A DNA stretch of 8,594 bases from an uncultured Lachnospiraceae bacterium (GTDB lineage Bacteria > Bacillota > Clostridia > Lachnospirales > Lachnospiraceae), in contig CAOJLW010000092.1 in NCBI GenBank assembly GCA_948438565.1, positions 1 to 8,594 on the forward strand, given 5' to 3'. This document shows positions 1-5,250 of this stretch, in pieces. Made by a program: the position numbers and the translations under genes. Below the pieces are notes generated by a model. That model saw only the letters and a program-made list of their open reading frames with translations, was not told the DNA's origin and ran no database searches. Within the stretch, counting starts at the first letter, position 1; each line of letters starts with the position of its first letter.

Positions 1-1153
1 TACGCTCCAATAAATAGGCCGCCCGCGCCTGCCAGGAATGCATTTTTTTGGCCAGGGAATAGCCGGATTGGGCAATTTGGGATAATTGCGCTGGGGAAGC
101 AAGCAAATCGGCCATTCGATGGGTTAAAGCATCCAAATCCTGGATATCATAGTAGCAGACCCCTTCGCCGTCCGTAAATCGGCGGGTTAAGTACGGCGTG
201 GCGTCCGTCATGCAGAGGCTGTGATTTAGTATGGCTGTGTAAATACGGTCATGGGAACCGTTTTTAAATTCCGGCAGGAGATTGACAGTGATTTTGGAAA
301 GGCGGAAAAGGGAAAACGTGTCCCGGAAGGCAATATCGTCGATGATTTGTACCTGTTGGAAAGCGGCAAGCGGAGATTTGCGCCATCCATTGCCGCAGAG
401 CGTAAGAGGCAGTCCGGCTTTGGCAATCTGCAACAGCAGATGTTCCCGTTTATAGGCTCGTAAGTAGGTATCGCATAAAAAGCACGCCTGCATATGCAAA
501 GGGAAAGTTTCTGTTATAATGTCTGATGATTCCAAAGACGGAAGCAGCTGCTGAAACGCCGCTTCCTGCGTTAAAACGGGATCGGCTTGTATATGCTCGA
601 TAAGCTGTTTGGTCAGATTTCCAAGGAAAGGCGGCGTAGCATGGATGGCGTTTTCGACTTCGCGGTAATCCGTATAGGTGCCGGAAAACAGCACGTCTAT
701 TTTTTTGGAAGGGTAAGAGGCGTCCGTTGGGGCGATGTCTTCTCCGGTCATTGGAAAAACGGCGGCCGAAGCAATATGCGGATAGCAGGCTAAAATATAA
801 TCCCGATGGTTTTCATCCATGCAAAGCGCATGAAAGTCGGCTAAAGGCTGTTGAAGGGAATTGTGGTGGTACAGCGGGTGGTCTAAAAGGATATTATAAA
901 AGGGAGCCTGGATGTGATCCAAGAAGAAGCTGCCATCTTCCATTGTAAGGCGCGGAAGTCCGGAATTAAAATCAAAGACCGCGTCAAATGTCCGGTTTAG
1001 CAGGCATTCCAGGGATTTTGGAGCCTTTGTGGCGTAAGCAAAGGTTTCCACAATATGTCCGGCGTCAGTCAGAGCCTTGCCAAGCGCATTGGCAAAATAG
1101 GCGTAGGAGCCATAACATACGGATTGGACAGCAAAAATCAGGAAATGTTTCAT
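1..1153 (-). CDS. Family 1-type glycosyltransferase (CgeB / Glyco_trans_1_2-like), 3' end outside window
   Basis: The reverse strand reads open for 384 codons from an ATG at 1153 to the left edge, with no stop, so the C-terminal end is missing. The start is set by GGAGGT (1161-1166), seven bases upstream. The protein opens MKHFLIFAVQ, followed by a GSYAYFANALGKALTDAGH stretch typical of the N-terminal Rossmann domain of GT-B glycosyltransferases. Residues ~300-320 (HDRIYTAILNHSLCMTDATP) match the conserved R-x(8)-G-x(5)-TD pattern of Glyco_trans_1_2/CgeB-type enzymes, although the usual Gly is replaced (NHSL). Residues 323-384 resemble the C-terminal helical part of that domain. There is no signal peptide, so it should act in the cytosol on a nucleotide-sugar donor. 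Donor and acceptor cannot be read from the sequence. Similar proteins occur in flagellin-glycosylation and spore-coat loci; with flagellar-type genes nearby, flagellin or another surface glycan is a reasonable guess. Family fairly sure, role unsure. Confidence 0.72.
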   Translation of the reverse strand, partial: MKHFLIFAVQSVCYGSYAYFANALGKALTDAGHIVETFAYATKAPKSLECLLNRTFDAVFDFNSGLPRLTMEDGSFFLDHIQAPFYNILLDHPLYHHNSLQQPLADFHALCMDENHRDYILACYPHIASAAVFPMTGEDIAPTDASYPSKKIDVLFSGTYTDYREVENAIHATPPFLGNLTKQLIEHIQADPVLTQEAAFQQLLPSLESSDIITETFPLHMQACFLCDTYLRAYKREHLLLQIAKAGLPLTLCGNGWRKSPLAAFQQVQIIDDIAFRDTFSLFRLSKITVNLLPEFKNGSHDRIYTAILNHSLCMTDATPYLTRRFTDGEGVCYYDIQDLDALTHRMADLLASPAQLSQIAQSGYSLAKKMHSWQARAAYLLER

Positions 1154-1187
1154 GTCGGCGACCTCCATTCCAAAATGTTTTATTTAT

Positions 1188-1216
1188 ATTTTCTTATGCA
1201 CGGCGGCATTTGTCAA
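1188..1216 (-). promoter_or_regulatory. Possible sigma-A promoter of the glycosyltransferase gene
   Basis: On the reverse strand a perfect -35 box TTGACA (1216-1211) is followed after 17 bases by GAAAAT (1193-1188), which fits the -10 consensus at four of six positions. The predicted transcript would start near 1181, giving a leader of roughly 28 bases before the ATG at 1153. The -10 is weak, and an AT-rich run just downstream offers other choices, so the call is tentative. Confidence 0.4.
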
Positions 1217-1232
1217 CGTGAGAAAAAAGCAG

Positions 1233-1261
1233 TTGAACGATTTTGTGCGAGGTAGTATAAT
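1233..1261 (+). promoter_or_regulatory. Sigma-A promoter of the sufC-sufB operon
   Basis: TTGAAC (1233-1238) and TATAAT (1256-1261) are separated by exactly 17 bases: a four-of-six -35 box and a perfect -10 box. Transcription should begin near 1268, about 30 bases before the sufC ATG. I see no obvious operator or palindrome over it, so any Fe-S-responsive control is not visible here. Confidence 0.75.
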
Positions 1262-1298
1262 AAATGGGCGAAAAGAGGCGCAAAACAGGGAGGTTATC

Positions 1299-2024
1299 AT
1301 GTTAGAATTGAGGAATATATCTTACGAAGTGGAGGAGGGCCAGGAAAGCCGTGAAATATTAAAACATATCAACCTGGTGATAGACGATCATTTTGTGGCG
1401 ATTACGGGGCCAAACGGAGGAGGGAAATCGACGTTGGCCAAGCTGATTGCAGGTATCTTAAAACCTTCGGAAGGGCAGATCCTTTTGGATGGCGTGGATA
1501 TTACCGGGATGGACATTACAGAACGCGCCCGGCAGGGGATTAGTTATGCATTTCAGCAGCCTGTGCACTTTAAAGGCCTGACGGTGAAAGATTTGATTTC
1601 TCTGGCAGCAGGACGTACGATGATGGTTTCTGAGATTTGCGACGTGCTATCCGAAGTCGGTTTGTGCGCCAAGGAATATATTGACAGGGAGATCAACGGC
1701 AGTCTGTCCGGTGGGGAATTAAAACGCATTGAGATTGCGATGATTACCGCAAGAGGGACAAAGCTTTCCATTTTTGACGAACCGGAAGCCGGTATTGATC
1801 TTTGGAGTTTTAAAAGCCTAATCCGTGTATTTGAAAAAATGCGTGAAGAAATCAACGGTACGATACTGATTATTTCCCACCAGGAGCGGATATTAAATGT
1901 AGCGGATAAAATCGTTTTGGTTACGGATGGGACGATAGCGGCGGTCGGGAGCAAAGAAGAAGTGATGCCAAAACTTTGGCTTACAGAGGCCGCGTGCAGG
2001 ACATTGATGGAAAAGGCAGAGTAG
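1299..2024 (+). CDS. sufC: SufC-family ATPase of a minimal SUF (SmsC-type) Fe-S cluster assembly system
   Basis: A 241-residue ABC-type ATPase that powers assembly of iron-sulfur clusters on its SufB partner in the cytosol; it is not a transporter. Visible motifs: Walker A GPNGGGKST at residues 37-45, Q-loop Gln86 in AFQQP, signature LSGGE at 136-140, Walker B LSIFDEP at 156-162, and switch His194 (IISH). The stretch EPEAGIDLWSF after Walker B replaces the EPDSGLD form of classical SufC and is typical of the minimal two-gene group found in archaea and anaerobic Firmicutes. Length is close to usual SufC (about 250). The reading frame is open back to 1152, but the ATG at 1299 has GGGAGG just upstream and lies downstream of the promoter at 1233-1261, so the longer version is rejected. 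The sufB-like gene starts 14 bases after its stop, in one operon. No transmembrane partner is nearby, which supports SufC over a transporter. Confidence 0.88.
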   Translation: MLELRNISYEVEEGQESREILKHINLVIDDHFVAITGPNGGGKSTLAKLIAGILKPSEGQILLDGVDITGMDITERARQGISYAFQQPVHFKGLTVKDLISLAAGRTMMVSEICDVLSEVGLCAKEYIDREINGSLSGGELKRIEIAMITARGTKLSIFDEPEAGIDLWSFKSLIRVFEKMREEINGTILIISHQERILNVADKIVLVTDGTIAAVGSKEEVMPKLWLTEAACRTLMEKAE

Positions 2025-2025
2025 T

Positions 2026-2034
2026 GGAGGAAGG
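2026..2034 (+). promoter_or_regulatory. Ribosome binding site that fixes a TTG start for sufB
   Basis: GGAGGAAGG lies in the 14-base gap after the sufC stop. The GGAGG core is eight bases before TTG at 2039-2041, and the next in-frame ATG (residue 31) would remove a conserved N-terminal stretch. TTG is therefore the likely initiation codon of the second gene. Confidence 0.7.
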
Positions 2035-2038
2035 ATAA

Positions 2039-2956
2039 TTGGACAAAATTCAAAAGGATTTGCTAAAGCAGGTGGCTGATTTGCATAAGATTCCGGCGGG
2101 CGCTTATAATATCCGTGCGAACGGCAAAATGGCAGGCAGGAATACGACGGCCAATATCGATATCGTAGCCAAAGAGGACAAGCAGGGGATTGACATTATC
2201 ATTAAACCGGGCACCAAAAATGAAAGCGTGCATATTCCAGTCATTTTGAGCGAAAGCGGCTATCAGGAAATGGTGTATAATGATTTTTATATCGGGGAGG
2301 ACTGCGACGTTACGATTATTGCAGGATGCGGCATCCATAATTGCGGCGTGGATACGTCCAAGCACGATGGGATCCACACGTTTTATGTGGGTAAAAATGC
2401 GCGTGTGCGCTATGTGGAAAAGCACTATGGGGAAGGGGACGGGAACGGCGAAAATATTATGAATCCGATGACCGTGGTGTATTGTGAGGAAAATGCTCAT
2501 TTGGAGATGGAAACGACGCAAATCAAGGGGATTGATTCGACAAACCGCATCACCAAAGGGGAACTGAAGGCAGGAGCCAGCTTAGAAGTGCATGAAAAGA
2601 TTATGACGCATGGCAGGCAATATGCCAGAACGGAATTTGAGGTGGATTTAAACGGAGAAAATTGCAGCGCCAATGTGATTTCCCGTTCTGTTTCGCGGGG
2701 CAGTTCCAAACAGGAGTTTTTCTCCAAAATCAATGGCAATGCCGCTTGCGCCGGGCATAGCGAATGCGACGCAATTATTATGGACAATTCCTGTGTGACG
2801 GCAAGTCCGCAGCTTACCGCCAATCATATAGACGCAGGCCTGATTCATGAGGCTGCCATTGGTAAAATTGCGGGAGAGCAGTTGATTAAGCTTATGACAT
2901 TGGGATTGACCGAGCAGGAAGCGGAGCAGCAGATTATCAATGGCTTTCTGAAATAA
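2039..2956 (+). CDS. sufB: SufB/SufD-family Fe-S cluster scaffold protein (SmsB-type)
   Basis: A 305-residue protein of the SufB/SufD family, expected to bind the SufC ATPase and build an Fe-S cluster in the cytosol. The body is a beta-helix-like series of short strands (about residues 60-245), followed by the conserved C-terminal block. Two catalytic positions of E. coli SufB appear conserved: Cys243 in SECDAIIMD lines up with SufB Cys405, and His270-Glu271 in LIHEAAIGKI with SufB His433-Glu434 in EHEATTSKI. That argues for an active SufB-like scaffold rather than a SufD-like structural subunit. A second cysteine cluster, GCGIHNCG (Cys97, His100, Cys102), followed by HDGIH, is a feature of the short, minimal-system proteins. 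It is much shorter than E. coli SufB (495 residues), which fits that group. The gene starts at TTG and ends just before a strong terminator. No sufS, sufU or sufD follows, so sulfur donation must come from elsewhere in the genome. Confidence 0.85.
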   Translation: MDKIQKDLLKQVADLHKIPAGAYNIRANGKMAGRNTTANIDIVAKEDKQGIDIIIKPGTKNESVHIPVILSESGYQEMVYNDFYIGEDCDVTIIAGCGIHNCGVDTSKHDGIHTFYVGKNARVRYVEKHYGEGDGNGENIMNPMTVVYCEENAHLEMETTQIKGIDSTNRITKGELKAGASLEVHEKIMTHGRQYARTEFEVDLNGENCSANVISRSVSRGSSKQEFFSKINGNAACAGHSECDAIIMDNSCVTASPQLTANHIDAGLIHEAAIGKIAGEQLIKLMTLGLTEQEAEQQIINGFLK

Positions 2957-2996
2957 AAAAATGATACGAAAATCAGGGATTTTCGTATCATTTTTG
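2955..2996. terminator. Bidirectional Rho-independent terminator between sufB and the YvyF-like gene
   Basis: A perfect 14-base-pair stem, ATGATACGAAAATC (2961-2974) with GATTTTCGTATCAT (2978-2991), encloses a three-base AGG loop. A T-run follows on the plus strand (2991-2995) and a seven-base A-run precedes it (2955-2961), giving a U-tract in both directions. The stop codon of the minus-strand gene (2988-2990) lies inside the stem. Confidence 0.9.
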
Positions 2997-3404
2997 TAAG
3001 TACCGGAAACGTTCTTCTGTTTGTTGGTCAAAAGAATATACAGCATTACCGGAAACGTTTGCCTGGCGCAGGCATTTGGTGCATAGGGAACCAAAGGTAA
3101 TTGCCTCGCCGCAATTTTGGCAATGTAAAGATTCCATGGTCGGTTGAGCTTGCAACTCTTTGTATTGGATTCGGCCTTCCCGGATCCAGCCTTTGACTCT
3201 ATGTAGTGGAATCGAAAAGTGTTCTGCGACGTCAAATTCCGTCACATCGTTTTCCCGGATAAAATCTTTGACCTGGGAAAAGAGGATGCGCTCTTTGCAG
3301 GCAGGACAGATATCTTCCGTATAATTCTTGGGAAGATTACAGCGGCATTCTTTACATGTGCCAATCTCGTTGTCAAACAATGATTCTGTAAGTCGTGTTG
3401 CCAT
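2988..3404 (-). CDS. yvyF: YvyF-like flagellar-operon protein (two zinc ribbons around an HTH)
   Basis: A 138-residue cytosolic protein with three parts. Residues 17-36 carry a Cys cluster (C17, C20, C22, and C33-x2-C36 in DICPACKE) that looks like a zinc ribbon. Residues ~42-84 form a helix-turn-helix of MerR-like type, with VAEHFSIPLHRVKGWIREGR as the recognition part. Residues 95-111 are a second ribbon (CQNCG and CTKC). This order matches Bacillus YvyF and the 'flagellar operon protein' family (TIGR03826), in which yvyF sits beside flgM. Its exact role is poorly known; links to flagellar regulation have been proposed. Start: the frame is open to a TTG at 3440, but that would put a TATAAT promoter inside the gene. 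The ATG at 3404 lies downstream of that promoter with AAAGGGGG about ten bases before it. Here the gene is alone, not beside flgM. Family moderately sure; symbol by resemblance only. Confidence 0.68.
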   Translation of the reverse strand: MATRLTESLFDNEIGTCKECRCNLPKNYTEDICPACKERILFSQVKDFIRENDVTEFDVAEHFSIPLHRVKGWIREGRIQYKELQAQPTMESLHCQNCGEAITFGSLCTKCLRQANVSGNAVYSFDQQTEERFRYLQK

Positions 3405-3428
3405 GTGTGATAAGCCCCCTTTTCTTGT

Positions 3429-3437
3429 ATTATAGCA
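3429..3437 (-). promoter_or_regulatory. Extended -10 promoter of the YvyF-like gene
   Basis: On the reverse strand TG-C-TATAAT (3437-3429) is a perfect extended -10 element. Seventeen bases upstream there is only TTCCTT (3457-3452), so the promoter would depend on the TG extension. It lies 25 bases before the ATG at 3404. The element sits in an imperfect palindrome (TTGTATTATAGCACAA, 3425-3440) that reads almost the same towards murI, so the two divergent genes may share control sequence. Confidence 0.55.
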
Positions 3438-3465
3438 CAAACAGCCACAGAAAGGAATGGTCTGT

Positions 3466-4260
3466 ATGAAATTTTTTCAATTATCTGATTTGCGCGCGCC
3501 GATTGCCGTGTTTGACTCCGGAGTAGGCGGCATTAGTGTGCTCCGGGCGCTGATCGAGGAGATGCCAAATGAAAACTATTGGTATTACGGCGATTCGGCA
3601 AACGCTCCCTATGGAACGAAAAGTCTGGAAAAAGTGCGTGAGCTTACCGTTGCCCATGTAGATCGCTTCCTTATGAAAGGCGCCAAGGCTATTGTGGTAG
3701 CCTGTAATACGGCGACAAGCGCAGCCGTACGCCATCTGAGGCAAAAATATCCGTCGGTGCCGATTATTGGGATTGAACCGGCTTTAAAACCCGCTGTTTT
3801 ATCGAAAAACAACCCAAATGTGATTGTGATGGCGACGCCTATGACGATCCGGGAAGAAAAATTTCATAACCTGATGGGGCGATATCTGGGCATGGCTCAT
3901 ATTATCCCGTTGCCGTGTCCGGGATTAATGGAATATATAGAGCATGGAGATATTCATAGTCTGGAACTGGAACAGTTTTTGGGAAGGCTGTTTGAACCGT
4001 TTGAAAAGAAGAAATTGGACGCGGTGGTTTTAGGATGTACGCATTATCCATTTGTCAGCAGAGAGCTTAAAAAAGTTTTGGGAGAAGAGGTTATGCTGTT
4101 TGAAGGCGGGCCGGGTACGGCTCGGGAGACAAAAAGACGGCTCTTGGAGGCAGGACTATTAACGGATAGCCGCAAAAAAGGGAGCATTTATTTTGACAAC
4201 AGCCAACCGTCTGCGGAAAAGCAGAGGTTATGTGAACGTCTGTTAAACATAATACCTTGA
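3466..4260 (+). CDS. murI: Glutamate racemase
   Basis: MurI interconverts L- and D-glutamate without a cofactor, supplying D-glutamate to MurD for peptidoglycan in the cytosol. The 264-residue length is typical. Signature residues are all present: Asp17-Ser18 in FDSGVGG, the YYGDSANAPYG substrate loop (40-50), the first catalytic Cys80 in ACNTATS, the second catalytic Cys191 in LGCTHYPF, and His193. Two ATGs are in frame. The one at 3457 directly abuts the AAAGGA motif (3451-3456), leaving no spacer; the one at 3466 is nine bases away and is preferred, removing three residues. The gene is divergent from the YvyF-like gene (61 bases apart) and has no convincing -35 box of its own. No terminator separates it from the downstream flagellar-type gene, so read-through is possible. 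Nothing is odd about the protein itself. Confidence 0.95.
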   Translation: MKFFQLSDLRAPIAVFDSGVGGISVLRALIEEMPNENYWYYGDSANAPYGTKSLEKVRELTVAHVDRFLMKGAKAIVVACNTATSAAVRHLRQKYPSVPIIGIEPALKPAVLSKNNPNVIVMATPMTIREEKFHNLMGRYLGMAHIIPLPCPGLMEYIEHGDIHSLELEQFLGRLFEPFEKKKLDAVVLGCTHYPFVSRELKKVLGEEVMLFEGGPGTARETKRRLLEAGLLTDSRKKGSIYFDNSQPSAEKQRLCERLLNIIP

Positions 4261-4289
4261 ATGTTCGGATGAAAAAATTGGAAATGGTC

Positions 4290-4317
4290 TAATCTTTCAT
4301 CGGACAGTTGCCGATAT
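4290..4317 (+). promoter_or_regulatory. Sigma-D (sigma-28) type flagellar promoter
   Basis: GCCGATAT (4310-4317) equals the Bacillus sigma-D -10 consensus at all eight positions. TAAT (4290-4293) fits the TAAA -35 at three of four positions with a 16-base spacer, one longer than ideal. Transcription would begin about 4324 and leave a leader of about 45 bases. A sigma-A reading (TTGCCG, 4308, with TATATG, 4330) is possible but weaker. The location, directly before a FliD-like gene, supports the sigma-D reading. Confidence 0.65.
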
Positions 4318-4368
4318 AAATATAGAGAGTATATGTATGCGGAAAAAATTCAGTGAGGAGGGTTACGT

Positions 4369-5130
4369 ATGTCAACGATTAATAATGATTATAGCAGCCA
4401 GTACAATACCAATGTAGATTTTTCTTCGTATTTTGGCATATCCGGTTCGTCTACATCGTCTGCATCAGGTGTTACGGATAATACTTTCAGTCTTGCGGAT
4501 TACGCTTCCATTAAAAACGGCAGCTACAGCAAGCTCTTAAAAGCATATTATGCCAATCAGGATACAAAAGCTGAAAAAGGGGATTCCGCCAAGAGCTTGA
4601 CTTTGATGAAATCAGGCGCAGACGCCCTGAAAAAGTCAGCGGACGCGTTAAATGACGCTTCCCTGTGGGAGAAGAAAAAGATCAAAAAGAAAGATGAAAA
4701 GACGGGTCAGGAAACCGAAGTGGAGGATTATGACTGGGAAGCAATCACAAAAGCTGTTAAATCCTTTATCGACAATTATAACAGCATGGTGGAAAAAGCC
4801 GGAGATTCCGATACAAAGGGGATTTTGCGTACAGCCGCCTGGATGACTAGTATGACGGAGCGCAATGCCACCCTGCTTTCCAAGGCCGGGATTACGATTG
4901 GAGAAGGCAATAAGCTCAAATTGGACGAAGATACTTTAAAGAAAGCAAATATGAGCACATTAAAGAGTTTATTCACAGGTCCTCAGTCCTATTCCGCTAA
5001 GATCGCTTATAAAGCGTCTCAGTTGGGGACGGCGGCCTCTCGCGCTAAGGAAACGACGTATACGAAAAACGGGGATTACTCCAAGTCCTTGTCACAGTTG
5101 GTATCCGGTGAGGTGGATGAAGAGGCATAG
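4369..5130 (+). CDS. Stand-alone protein with FliD C-terminal-like module, probable flagellar-regulon member
   Basis: A 253-residue protein I do not recognise as a named gene. GGAGGG (4357-4362) lies six bases before the ATG. Residues 1-40 are rich in Ser, Asn, Tyr and Thr, with no signal peptide or membrane segment, like substrates of the flagellar export apparatus. Residues 101-119 are a highly charged Lys/Glu stretch. Residues 128-204 resemble the C-terminal domain of the filament cap FliD: AVKSFIDNYNSMV (129-141), then LLSKAGITIGEGNKLKLDED (169-188) and LKSLFTG (198-204), matching FliD's F-x-x-x-YN-x-(L/M)-(V), L-x-x-(I/A)-GI-T, dG-x-L-x-LDE and LF-TG pattern. FliD is usually about 450 residues or more, so most of it is absent. 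The motif KNG-x-YSK occurs twice, at 49-55 (before LLKAY) and 233-239 (before SLSQL). Together with the sigma-D-type promoter this suggests a late flagellar or filament-associated protein. Function unknown; the FliD relation is inferred from motifs only. Confidence 0.7.
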   Translation: MSTINNDYSSQYNTNVDFSSYFGISGSSTSSASGVTDNTFSLADYASIKNGSYSKLLKAYYANQDTKAEKGDSAKSLTLMKSGADALKKSADALNDASLWEKKKIKKKDEKTGQETEVEDYDWEAITKAVKSFIDNYNSMVEKAGDSDTKGILRTAAWMTSMTERNATLLSKAGITIGEGNKLKLDEDTLKKANMSTLKSLFTGPQSYSAKIAYKASQLGTAASRAKETTYTKNGDYSKSLSQLVSGEVDEEA

Positions 5131-5184
5131 ATGATTATGTCCTAAAGTAATTGGGCAAGCTATATTATACTGCACAAGAAACGA

Positions 5185-5244
5185 TAAAATCGGCAATTTG
5201 AGGTATCAAATGTCTGTAGAGAATACCTTAAATTGCCGTTTTTT
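5185..5244. terminator. Rho-independent terminator between the FliD-like gene and traX
   Basis: A 16-base-pair stem pairs CGGCAATTTGAGGTAT (5191-5206) with ATACCTTAAATTGCCG (5223-5238), with a single G-T wobble and a 16-base loop, and six Ts follow (5239-5244). On the other strand the stem is followed by ATTTTAT, so it can also stop transcription of the minus-strand gene ending at 5251. Bases 5131-5184 before it hold nothing I can identify. Confidence 0.85.
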
Positions 5245-5250
5245 ATAGCG

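Noticed and set aside
251..1255. Several short plus-strand open frames across the left end
   Set aside because: All lie over the uninterrupted 384-codon glycosyltransferase frame on the minus strand, which has a GGAGGT site and a family match.
1152..1298. 49-codon N-terminal extension of sufC
   Set aside because: It overlaps the promoter at 1233-1261 and the divergent gene's start, and the extension is not SufC-like. The ATG at 1299 has a good ribosome site.
1553..2053. 166-codon minus-strand open frame opposite sufC
   Set aside because: It lies wholly antisense to a gene with all ABC ATPase motifs, has no ribosome site or recognisable domain, and its composition mirrors the codons of sufC.
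2063..3235. Three minus-strand open frames (2063-2521, 2497-2823, 2648-3235) opposite sufB
   Set aside because: They overlap each other and sufB, show no family features, and one runs through the strong terminator at 2955-2996 into the YvyF-like gene.
4268..4301. Possible hairpin GATGAAA / TTTCATC after murI
   Set aside because: The stem is only seven base pairs, AT-rich, with a 20-base loop and no T-run, so it is not a credible terminator; it also overlaps the sigma-D -35 region.
5131..5184. TATATTATAC as a possible promoter after the FliD-like gene
   Set aside because: No -35 box at a suitable distance and no plus-strand gene downstream; only the terminator follows.
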